Part shown: positions 7,601 to 14,138 of the stretch, one piece after another
How the letters are laid out: each line of letters starts with the position of its first letter
How positions within the stretch are numbered: the stretch's first letter is position 1
NCBI GenBank assembly: GCA_031553885.1
Contig: JAVBKV010000043.1
Coordinates: 1-62,800 of the forward strand
Reading direction: 5' to 3'
DNA length: 62,800 nt
From: JAVBKV01 sp031553885
GTDB taxonomy: Bacteria; Bacteroidota; Bacteroidia; Bacteroidales; Azobacteroidaceae
Translations under genes and position numbers: made by a program
The notes under the pieces: model-generated
What the model saw: the letters and a program-made list of their open reading frames with translations, nothing else
Databases searched by the model: none
Told to the model about the DNA's origin: nothing

Positions 7601-10217
7601 CTCGTTCTCCACAGATAAAAAATCGTACGAAGTAGGAGAGGAGGTTACTGTAATTCTTCCGGGAGCAGCGAAAGGAAAAGCATTGGTTGCACTGGAGAAC
7701 GGATCTTCGGTTTTGAACCGTGCCTGGGTAACGGTGGCAGACAGTTCCGATACGAAATATACGTTCAGGGTGACAGAAGAAATGGCACCGAATTTCTATA
7801 TTCATGTCAGCCTGTTGCAACCGCATGCACAAACTGTAAACGATATGCCGATCCGGATGTATGGGGTGATTCCGGTTCTGGTGACGAATAAAAACTCAAG
7901 GTTAATGCCGGAAATCAATATGCCGGCATCTTTACAGCCGGAAAAGGAATTTACAGTAAAAGTCAGAGAAAAAAATGGCCGGCCGATGACGTATACCCTG
8001 GCGATTGTGGATGACGGATTGCTGGACCTGACTGCTTTCAAGACTCCCGATCCCTGGAATGAGTTTTATGCACGGGAAGCATTGGGCATCAAAACCTGGG
8101 ACATGTACGATTATGTAATCGGGGCTTTTGGTGGAAAATTTTCTTCGCTGTTCAGCATCGGAGGGGACGAGGCTCTGAAGCCATCTAACACCAAGGCCAA
8201 CCGTTTCAAACCGGTTGTGAAATTTATCGGGCCTTTCTTCATTCAGAAGGGAACAACCGGTACACATAAGCTGAAACTCCCGATGTATGTGGGATCCGTT
8301 CGTACCATGGTGGTTGCCGCTCAGGACGGAGCGTATGGAAATGCAGAAAAAACCGTTACCGTAAAAAATCCATTGATGATACTTCCTACATTGCCGCGGG
8401 TAGTCAGCACAGGAGAGGAGATTTTACTTCCGGTGAATGTATTTGCTATGGAAAATACGGTTAAGGATGTTTCCGTAAAGGTAGAAACCTCCGGTTTATG
8501 TAAACTTTCGGGAGAAGCTTCCCAATCGTTGAAATTCAGCAAAATCGGCGATGAAATGGTTTATTTTTCTCTGAAAGTTGGGCCGAAAACAGGTGTGGAA
8601 AAAATTAAGGTGTTGGCTTCAGGGAACGGGCAAACAGCTTCTGAAACGATTGAAATTCAGGTCCGGAATCCGAATCCTCCGGTTATTATGAATGTAGACC
8701 GGTTGATTCCTGCCTCCGGAACGGCTGAATTTGACTATCAATTACTGGATAATTCCAATGAAAATTGGGTGAAAATGGAAGTTTCGAGGATTCCGTCCGT
8801 AGATATAAACCGTCGTTTTGATTACCTGAATTCGTATGAGCATTGTTGTACCGAGCAATTGGTTTCCAAAGCATTTCCGTTGCTTTATGTCGACCAATTC
8901 AAGGAAATGACGGAAAAAGAATCCCAAATCAATAAAGAGAACATACGGGAAGCAATCCGGCAATTGTATGGTCGTCAGCTGCAGGGAGGTGGATTTACTT
9001 ATTGGCCGGGACAGCTTTCGGTCAATTCCTGGATCAGTTCGTATGCCGGACATTTCTTGTGTGAGGCACGTCAAAAAGGGTACGACGTAAATGAAAGCGT
9101 GATTAACAAGTGGAAAATCTTCCAACGGGCTCAGGCTCAGAACTGGACGTATGAGTACGATAACCGGAAAACCCGTTATGTTTATTACATGGAAGATCTT
9201 CAACAAGCCTATCGTTTGTATACCCTGGCCCTGGCAGGAAATCCGGAATCCGGCTCGATGAATCGGATGAAAGAGATGCAGAATCTTTCTTCGCAGGCGC
9301 GTTGGAGGCTTGCTGCCGCTTACGCGTTGGATGGAAAGAAAAATGCTGCGAATGAACTGATCTTCAATGTCGAACCCGTTGTTTCTTCGTATTCGTTGAG
9401 TAATGATACGTATGGTTCTTCATACAGGGATGAAGCAATGATATTGGAAACCATGGTTTTACTGGATAATATGACTAAAGCTTTCGCTCAGGCAAAGAAA
9501 GTGTCCAACAACCTGTCTTCCGAATATTATTTCAGCACACAAAGTACGGCTTATGCCTTGTTGGCAATGGGCAAACTGGCCTCAAAAACTGCTAAAGGAA
9601 TGATTGAAATGGAATGGTCGTTGAATGCAAAAGCACAAACACCGGTAAAAACAGCAAAAGCAGTCAGCCAATTGAATATTCCGGCGGAAGTTCTTTCCGG
9701 TCGTATTCAGGTTAAAAATGCAGGAAAAGGGGATCTGTATGTGTCAGTGACTTCGAAGTCCAAGCCGGTGAACGATACTCTGCCGTCTGTAGCCAATAAT
9801 TTAAAACTGGATGTTTCATATACGGATCTGAACAGTCGTCCGATTAATATCGACCGGTTGTCACAGGGTACTGATTTTATTGCTTCAGTTACCGTATCGA
9901 ATATTAGCGGTGTTGCCGGGTATACCGACCTGGCTTTAACTCACATCATTCCTTCCGGATGGGAAATCTTCAATGAACGGATGATGGCTGCCGAGGGAGC
10001 GGAAACCCCTCAGCAAAACTATACGTTCAGGGATATCCGGGACGACAGGGTTTTCACCTATTTTGATCTGCCGCGATCGGCGTCCAAAACGTTCAAAATC
10101 CGTTTGCAGGCTGCTTATGTGGGAAAATATATTCTTCCGGCTGTTCAGTGCGAAGCCATGTATGATACGGAGGCTCAGGCCCGGACAAAAAGCAGTTGGA
10201 CGGAAGTGGTGAAATAA
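4629..10217 (+). CDS. Alpha-2-macroglobulin family lipoprotein
   Basis: A 1862-residue lipoprotein expected on the periplasmic or outer face of a membrane, where bacterial alpha-2-macroglobulins trap proteases through a bait region and a thioester. The signal peptide ends in YVSC with Cys21 as the lipid-modified residue. Macroglobulin-type beta domains follow; the MG2-type segment YGERGVWRPGD is near residue 630, the receptor-activation region with GPFFIQKG near 1205, and the thioester motif C-T-E-Q at 1407-1410, preceded by a second Cys (1406). The alpha/alpha toroid (QLQGGGFTYWPG, WISSYAGHFL) follows. Length fits the long bacterial type. It is not next to pbpC, the partner gene in many Proteobacteria. 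It has its own promoter and stands alone. Confidence 0.93.
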   Translation: MKKRLSCFVIIGVLCWLYVSCSGEKEVIPSSAFAPYISAYTGGTISSGSTVKIEFTRDLPVVVLNTEVKEKLFDFSPAIKGKAYWINSRSIEFVPDSGQLKAGTLYQVDFKLGKVMDVEKKLRNFPFSFRTIEQNFGIELQSVVVSADHPEYATIHGDILFSDQVNLELVKEMFSVEMENKNSLAIKELKPGPAQKTFHFIVEKILRSKEDQTLKVRVNGKKTGIDREVEQSVVIPAIEPFRFVEAKMIYDPESGVEVVFSEPISQAQDLKGLIEIPEASGAVFQVEANIVRIFFETSKLKNVTLKINPGIRSHSGEALQTPASVSLAIESLKPRIELPYSGTILPDSKNLLLPFRAVNIGAVDVKVIRIFEKNILMFMQTNTLNSDNELRRSGRLIYKKTIRLDSDPTRKLDQWNNFSIDLADIIRQEPGAIYRVELSFKMSYSLVVNDGKLSLDLPEKGLSSLDTETLSEEDDQVWDEPSAYYWSGNENMNWSQYNWAEREDPTKPSYYMVQENTKAACNVLASNLGVIVKGNSDKKLWVAVNNILDTQPVSGADLKAYNFQLQTIGSGKTDADGFAVLDVKGKPFILVAESGKEKAYLRLADGEEKSLSRFDVGGKETQKGLKGYVYGERGVWRPGDTLHIGFILEDRIRKIPEDHPVSLEIYNPKGQFYAKQVSTKGTNGFYVFQVPTSPDDVTGLWNAYVKLGGATFHKSLRIETVKPNRLKVNLEIPGSLLDASKENIQASLYSHWLTGATARDLKAAVEMSLSKVKTQFKGYEQYDFNNPASSFYVDKIQLFDGKLNDEGKVNFNINLPTAQNAPGMLQATFISRVFEPGGDVSTFVQSMPFSPYSSYVGINFHQKDDYDFIETDKDQVFDIVTLNGEGKPVNRQDLDYRVYKLGWSWWWESRSESFDSYVNSMSVKPVLSEKIQTKGGKATVKFRVNYPEWGRYLVYIKDKESGHASGKVVYVDWPSWRGRSMKSDPDGITMLSFSTDKKSYEVGEEVTVILPGAAKGKALVALENGSSVLNRAWVTVADSSDTKYTFRVTEEMAPNFYIHVSLLQPHAQTVNDMPIRMYGVIPVLVTNKNSRLMPEINMPASLQPEKEFTVKVREKNGRPMTYTLAIVDDGLLDLTAFKTPDPWNEFYAREALGIKTWDMYDYVIGAFGGKFSSLFSIGGDEALKPSNTKANRFKPVVKFIGPFFIQKGTTGTHKLKLPMYVGSVRTMVVAAQDGAYGNAEKTVTVKNPLMILPTLPRVVSTGEEILLPVNVFAMENTVKDVSVKVETSGLCKLSGEASQSLKFSKIGDEMVYFSLKVGPKTGVEKIKVLASGNGQTASETIEIQVRNPNPPVIMNVDRLIPASGTAEFDYQLLDNSNENWVKMEVSRIPSVDINRRFDYLNSYEHCCTEQLVSKAFPLLYVDQFKEMTEKESQINKENIREAIRQLYGRQLQGGGFTYWPGQLSVNSWISSYAGHFLCEARQKGYDVNESVINKWKIFQRAQAQNWTYEYDNRKTRYVYYMEDLQQAYRLYTLALAGNPESGSMNRMKEMQNLSSQARWRLAAAYALDGKKNAANELIFNVEPVVSSYSLSNDTYGSSYRDEAMILETMVLLDNMTKAFAQAKKVSNNLSSEYYFSTQSTAYALLAMGKLASKTAKGMIEMEWSLNAKAQTPVKTAKAVSQLNIPAEVLSGRIQVKNAGKGDLYVSVTSKSKPVNDTLPSVANNLKLDVSYTDLNSRPINIDRLSQGTDFIASVTVSNISGVAGYTDLALTHIIPSGWEIFNERMMAAEGAETPQQNYTFRDIRDDRVFTYFDLPRSASKTFKIRLQAAYVGKYILPAVQCEAMYDTEAQARTKSSWTEVVK

Positions 10218-10218
10218 A

Positions 10219-10330
10219 CCCAATACGTGTGAGATACCTTTGCGCCCAGAGGGCGTGACCTATATAGGCAGTGGCTCCAAGCCACTGCTTTCTATATCAC
10301 GGCATTCATCTAGCCTGCAGAGCAGGTGTC
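10219..10330. repeat. Left REP-type inverted repeat of the RAYT unit
   Basis: Contains three perfect hairpins in a row: CGCCC-AGA-GGGCG (10243-10255), a 9-bp stem GCAGTGGCT / AGCCACTGC with a CCA loop (10268-10288), and CCTGC-AGA-GCAGG (10314-10326). Bases from about 10221 to 10288 recur inverted at 10909-10978, on the other side of the transposase gene. Confidence 0.85.
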
Positions 10331-10337
10331 TGCTTTT

Positions 10338-10802
10338 TCATACCTCAACCCAATCAAATATATAGTCAGAATCAAATTCAATACAAAAAGCGTCCAGAAA
10401 AGATAAATATTCCTCCCTGAAAGATTTCTTCTTATGATGTTCCGGTTGATTATTAATGTAATTGATAACTGTATTAATCTGAGAATGTCCATAACTGAAT
10501 GATCCAAAGCCAGTTTTCCAGCTAAAATGTCCTGATGTCAGCTTGTTTTCATTGATAAACCGACTTGAAAATGACTTGATATTTCTGACAATGTCGGATA
10601 TGGCAATTGCAGGATGTAAACTGAGCAATAAATGAACATGGTTGGGGTTGCAATAAATAGATAACGGCTTACATTTATCTTTATTAGCAATATTGCAAAT
10701 ATATTTTTCAATTCTAACTCTATTGTGCTCCGGAATTAATGATTGACGATTTTTGACTGCAAAAATAATATGCAGGTAATTTTGGAAATATGTGTTAGCC
10801 AT
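10338..10802 (-). CDS. REP-associated tyrosine transposase (RAYT), IS200-like Y1 family
   Basis: Single-strand-specific Y1 transposase of 154 residues. The HUH motif is HVH at residues 55-57 in NPNHVHLLLS, and the C-terminal helix INYINNQPEHH carries the likely nucleophile Tyr115. Such enzymes nick and join REP hairpins and are usually domesticated single-copy genes. The gene lies inside two long inverted repeats (10219-10330 and 10861-10979) built of hairpins, which are the expected substrates. A TAACTTTG promoter box is 33 bp upstream. The N-terminus MANTY is shared with the partial gene at 62724. The reading frame is intact and both key motifs are present, so it may be active. Confidence 0.93.
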   Translation of the reverse strand: MANTYFQNYLHIIFAVKNRQSLIPEHNRVRIEKYICNIANKDKCKPLSIYCNPNHVHLLLSLHPAIAISDIVRNIKSFSSRFINENKLTSGHFSWKTGFGSFSYGHSQINTVINYINNQPEHHKKKSFREEYLSFLDAFCIEFDSDYIFDWVEV

Positions 10803-10834
10803 GGTTTTGGTTTATTATTCGGTTTAATCTGATG

Positions 10835-10842
10835 CAAAGTTA
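10835..10842 (-). promoter_or_regulatory. Predicted RAYT promoter, -7 box
   Basis: TAACTTTG reading leftward matches TAnnTTTG, 33 bp before the transposase ATG. Confidence 0.5.
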
Positions 10843-10860
10843 ATTTTTTTTGTATATAAC

Positions 10861-10979
10861 AGACGCCTGCTCTGCAGGCAGGGGTGGCTCTGATACGGAA
10901 TACAGAATGCAGTGGCTTGGAGCCACTGCCTATATAGGTCGCGCCCTCTGGGCGCAAAGGTATCTCACATGTATTGGTC
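10861..10979. repeat. Right REP-type inverted repeat of the RAYT unit
   Basis: Mirror image of the left flank. It holds GCCTGC-TCT-GCAGGC (from 10865), the 9-bp stem with TGG loop (10909-10929 region), and CGCCC-TCT-GGGCG (10942-10954), that is, the AGA-loop hairpins read on the other strand. The outer end, ending near 10978, matches the left outer end inverted except for single changes. Confidence 0.85.
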
Positions 10980-10988
10980 TCAATATTA

Positions 10989-11139
10989 TTCAATGCTCTG
11001 ATTTTCAGCATCATTCAATATTCTAGCTTTTAACGCTATTCTATGCTTTGATTTTCAATATAGTCCAATGCTTTAATTTTTAACTTCATATTAATTTTTT
11101 GATTTCCAAGAACCTCAATTTTTTGATTTTCAATATTTT
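10989..11139. repeat. Six degenerate 25-bp tandem repeats
   Basis: Units at 10989-11013, 11014-11038, 11039-11063, 11064-11088, 11089-11114 (26 bp) and 11115-11139 follow the rough consensus TTCAATGCTTTGATTTTCA plus six variable bases. They directly abut the RAYT right flank and end on the stop codon of the helicase gene. Copies differ at several positions, so the array is old or weakly constrained. There are no spacers, so it is not a CRISPR array. Confidence 0.7.
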
Positions 11140-14029
11140 ATTCGAATAATTCCTTTATTTCATTGTCTTCGAGATAATCCAAGGGATTATTCGAAGTGAT
11201 GAAGGTTTCCGAAAGGCGGGTTTTCATTTCCTGCAACCGGATGATTTTTTCTTCAACGGTTCCGCTTGAGATGAAGCGGTAAGCCATTACTTTCTTTTCC
11301 TGGCCGATACGGTGGGCCCGGCTCAGCGCCTGCATCTCGGCTGCCGGATTCCACCAGGGATCGATGATGAATACGTAGTCTGCCGCAGTCAGGTTCAACC
11401 CGGTCCCTCCGGCTTTTAACGAAATGAAAAAACAATTGATGTCTTTGTCCCGGTTGAATTTATCGATTTCTGCCGCCCGGTTTATGGTTTGTCCGGTAAG
11501 CATGGAATATTTCCAACCTTCTACATTGAATTTTTCAGCCAGTAATTTCAGGTGTTTGACAAATGAAGAAAAAATCAGGACTTTATGACCGTTTTTCTTT
11601 GCACTTTCAAAGTAGAGCAGGATTTGATTGAATTTTCCCGAATCGCCGTCGTATGTCGGATGAGTCAAGGCAGGATGGTTAGATAAAAGTCGGAGTTTCA
11701 TCAGGCTTTGCAAGGCCGTAAAGTTGTTCTTTAAAGAATTTTCTTTGTTCTCCAACAGTAAATTACGAATGCTGTTTTTCTCTTTTTGATAGACCTCCTC
11801 CTGTTTTTCAGATAAATCGCAATATACGATTTCCTGGGATAAAGATGGTAGTTCCGGCTCTACTTCTTCCTTTGTCCGGCGAAGTAAAAAGGGCCGGATT
11901 ATTTTTTGTAAAGAGGTTTCTACGGATTCATTTTTTTCCTTGATGATTTTCTGGATGTAGTAGTTTTTGAAGAAAGAATAATTTCCCAGTAGTCCCGGAT
12001 TGATAAAGTTGAACTGTGCCCATAGATCTGACAATGAATTTTCGATGGGAGTTCCGGTGAGTACGATTTTATTCGATGAATGCAGCCTTTTTACGGCTTG
12101 ATAAAGGATTGACTCGGGATTCTTGATAAATTGACTTTCGTCCAGGATAATGAAATGAAAGGAGTAATTTTCCAGGTATTCGATATCGCTTCTTATCAGG
12201 CCGTACGAAGTAATAATGATGTGATAATGCTTGAATATTTTTGCTATGTCTTTTGTCCTCAATCGCTTGTTTCCGGCATAAATAAACGCTTTCAGTTCAG
12301 GAGTAAATTTTTTCAATTCGTTTTTCCAGTTGTGAAGTAAGGATGTCGGGGCGACTACTAAGGAAGCCGGGACGACCGATTCCTGCTCGGCAAATAAGGA
12401 CAATTGTCCGTTCACAGGTAATTGCCTCACCCTTTTTTCTGCCTGGGAGTAAATCGATTCCAGAAGTGTTATGGTTTGAAGTGTTTTCCCCAGTCCCATA
12501 TCATCGGCCAGGCAACCTCCCCATTTTCTTTTATACAACTGGTCCAACCAATAGAATCCTTCTTTCTGGTAGGGCCTCAGCAGTTGGTTAAGCCGGCCGG
12601 AAGGAAGGGCCGGTTTTTCCGGTTTTTTGTTGAATTCTATCCATTTTTTCCTGTCGTTAGCGGAGAAAAAATTTTTTTCCGTATCATCCAGGATGCCGAC
12701 GTGTATTTTTTTTATACGAATTCCCTTTTCCGTATCTTTTCCGTGTAAAAAGAAGTCGTGGTATTGGTGAAACCATTGTTCCGGAAGGATGAAAACACTA
12801 CCGTCCGGAAGCACAAATTCAGAATTTCCGGTTAGAATATGCTTCCTGAACCGGTTGAAGCCGATCCTGAAATGATCGAAAACAACTTCAATTTCCATGT
12901 CGAACCAATCGATTTTCAGATCCAGGTTCGATTGGACACTGAATTTTCCCTGGTAATAGGTCCGGTCGGTATGTTGTTCGATGTGAAAATCCCGAAGTTT
13001 ATCGATATGTAAATTGATCCAGTTGATCAGGCCGTATTGCTGTTGGGTTTCTGTATGTTGCTTGGGATAAAAATGGTTATCTCCTTCCTGCCGTAGGCCC
13101 ATACGGCTCAAGCGGTGGATGCATTGACTTTCCCAGTCCAGGTCCCGGTCGAACCAGCAAATAGTTTCTGAACCGTCGGACTCTTCCAGACCTACTATTT
13201 TTTTTCGTTTTTGAGCCGGATTAAAACGTTGGTTATCATATTGAAAGAATAGAGAAAATACGAATTCCCGGCGTACATTTTCTTCCAGTACCAAAACCGC
13301 CTGTTTGTGTGGAGACCTGTACTTCATTTCTAATCCTTCAATCCTGACATCGTAGTTGGGAATGGTTTTAAGGACAAAATTCTGAATGTATGCTTTTTCG
13401 GAAGACGCCGGAACTTCGATGTGTGTTTTGGTAAAAAAGGGAGTCAATTTTTTTGATTCGATATTTTCTACCCGGTGTATTGCATTGCCCAGCAGAATGA
13501 TACATGGTTCCTGGGATAATATAACGACAGGTTCCTGTTGCAAAGAAATTTCTTCATACTGATTGGTCAGGGAAATAAAATAACGCAGGCCACTCTCGTC
13601 TTTCACAAAATTGAAAAGGCAATGACTTGGAACAGGAAGCAATTGGATCAGGTCTTGTTCATAAAGCGTTTTATTCCTGATTTTTTCACGAAAATAAACC
13701 GGAATGGAGGTTTGCAATGCAAGATCCGTCATTTTGCATATATTACTTTCAATACGGGGACGGATTAAATTGTCAATGGTATGTTGCGGTATCAGGCTGA
13801 CACTTTTTTCTTTGGAATAGGCTTTCAGCAACGATTGATCCGATAGTTCTTCTGCAGCCCTGATCAAAGCAATATCCACGGAGGAGGCTCCTTTGCGGAG
13901 TTCTTCTTCCATTGAAGGGATTCCCAGGATAAAAATACTTCCGTCCGGATTCACCCGGGCCGAATAAATATTTAATTTCCAACCGAAAAACCGGTGTTCC
14001 GTAACTGCCAGGATCAACTTTTCTTCCAC
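11138..14029 (-). CDS. SNF2-family (Swi2/Snf2) ATP-dependent helicase-like protein
   Basis: DNA-dependent ATPase of about 963 residues. The C-terminal half has both RecA-like lobes: Walker A DDMGLGKTLQT near residue 510, Walker B variant DESQ near 630, LTGTPIENS (motif III), and the C-terminal helicase lobe with SLKAGGTGLNL and QALSRAHRIGQ. The N-terminal half of about 480 residues is beta-rich and lacks an obvious SWIM zinc motif. The longest frame begins with ATG at 14062, but a TACCTTTG promoter box at 14052-14059 would put the transcript start after it; the GTG at 14029 then gives a leader of about 15 nt. This start is an inference. The role is probably in transcription recycling or DNA repair, as for RapA/HepA-type proteins, but the sequence does not decide it. 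Confidence 0.92.
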   Translation of the reverse strand: MEEKLILAVTEHRFFGWKLNIYSARVNPDGSIFILGIPSMEEELRKGASSVDIALIRAAEELSDQSLLKAYSKEKSVSLIPQHTIDNLIRPRIESNICKMTDLALQTSIPVYFREKIRNKTLYEQDLIQLLPVPSHCLFNFVKDESGLRYFISLTNQYEEISLQQEPVVILSQEPCIILLGNAIHRVENIESKKLTPFFTKTHIEVPASSEKAYIQNFVLKTIPNYDVRIEGLEMKYRSPHKQAVLVLEENVRREFVFSLFFQYDNQRFNPAQKRKKIVGLEESDGSETICWFDRDLDWESQCIHRLSRMGLRQEGDNHFYPKQHTETQQQYGLINWINLHIDKLRDFHIEQHTDRTYYQGKFSVQSNLDLKIDWFDMEIEVVFDHFRIGFNRFRKHILTGNSEFVLPDGSVFILPEQWFHQYHDFFLHGKDTEKGIRIKKIHVGILDDTEKNFFSANDRKKWIEFNKKPEKPALPSGRLNQLLRPYQKEGFYWLDQLYKRKWGGCLADDMGLGKTLQTITLLESIYSQAEKRVRQLPVNGQLSLFAEQESVVPASLVVAPTSLLHNWKNELKKFTPELKAFIYAGNKRLRTKDIAKIFKHYHIIITSYGLIRSDIEYLENYSFHFIILDESQFIKNPESILYQAVKRLHSSNKIVLTGTPIENSLSDLWAQFNFINPGLLGNYSFFKNYYIQKIIKEKNESVETSLQKIIRPFLLRRTKEEVEPELPSLSQEIVYCDLSEKQEEVYQKEKNSIRNLLLENKENSLKNNFTALQSLMKLRLLSNHPALTHPTYDGDSGKFNQILLYFESAKKNGHKVLIFSSFVKHLKLLAEKFNVEGWKYSMLTGQTINRAAEIDKFNRDKDINCFFISLKAGGTGLNLTAADYVFIIDPWWNPAAEMQALSRAHRIGQEKKVMAYRFISSGTVEEKIIRLQEMKTRLSETFITSNNPLDYLEDNEIKELFE

Positions 14030-14051
14030 AAGTTTTATTTTTGTAAAAGAA

Positions 14052-14059
14052 CAAAGGTA
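14052..14059 (-). promoter_or_regulatory. Predicted promoter of the SNF2 helicase gene, -7 box
   Basis: TACCTTTG reading leftward matches TAnnTTTG. Its position overlaps the first codons of the longest frame and so argues for the GTG start at 14029. Confidence 0.55.
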
Positions 14060-14101
14060 CAATTTTTTAAAGTGAAGAATGTGATTTCAATATTTAAAGA
14101 T

Positions 14102-14109
14102 TATCTTTG
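14102..14109 (+). promoter_or_regulatory. Predicted promoter of the GH78-like gene, -7 box
   Basis: TATCTTTG matches TAnnTTTG, 29 bp before the ATG at 14139 and back to back with the helicase promoter 42 bp away. Confidence 0.6.
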
Positions 14110-14138
14110 AAAACTTATCTGAAAAATACACTATTATT

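Noticed and set aside
10736..11014. 92-codon frame overlapping the RAYT start and right flank
   Set aside because: It runs through the inverted repeat and tandem repeats and has no family features; it is a shadow of the repeats.
10989..11139. CRISPR array
   Set aside because: The 25-bp units are directly adjacent and degenerate, with no unique spacers and no cas genes in the window.
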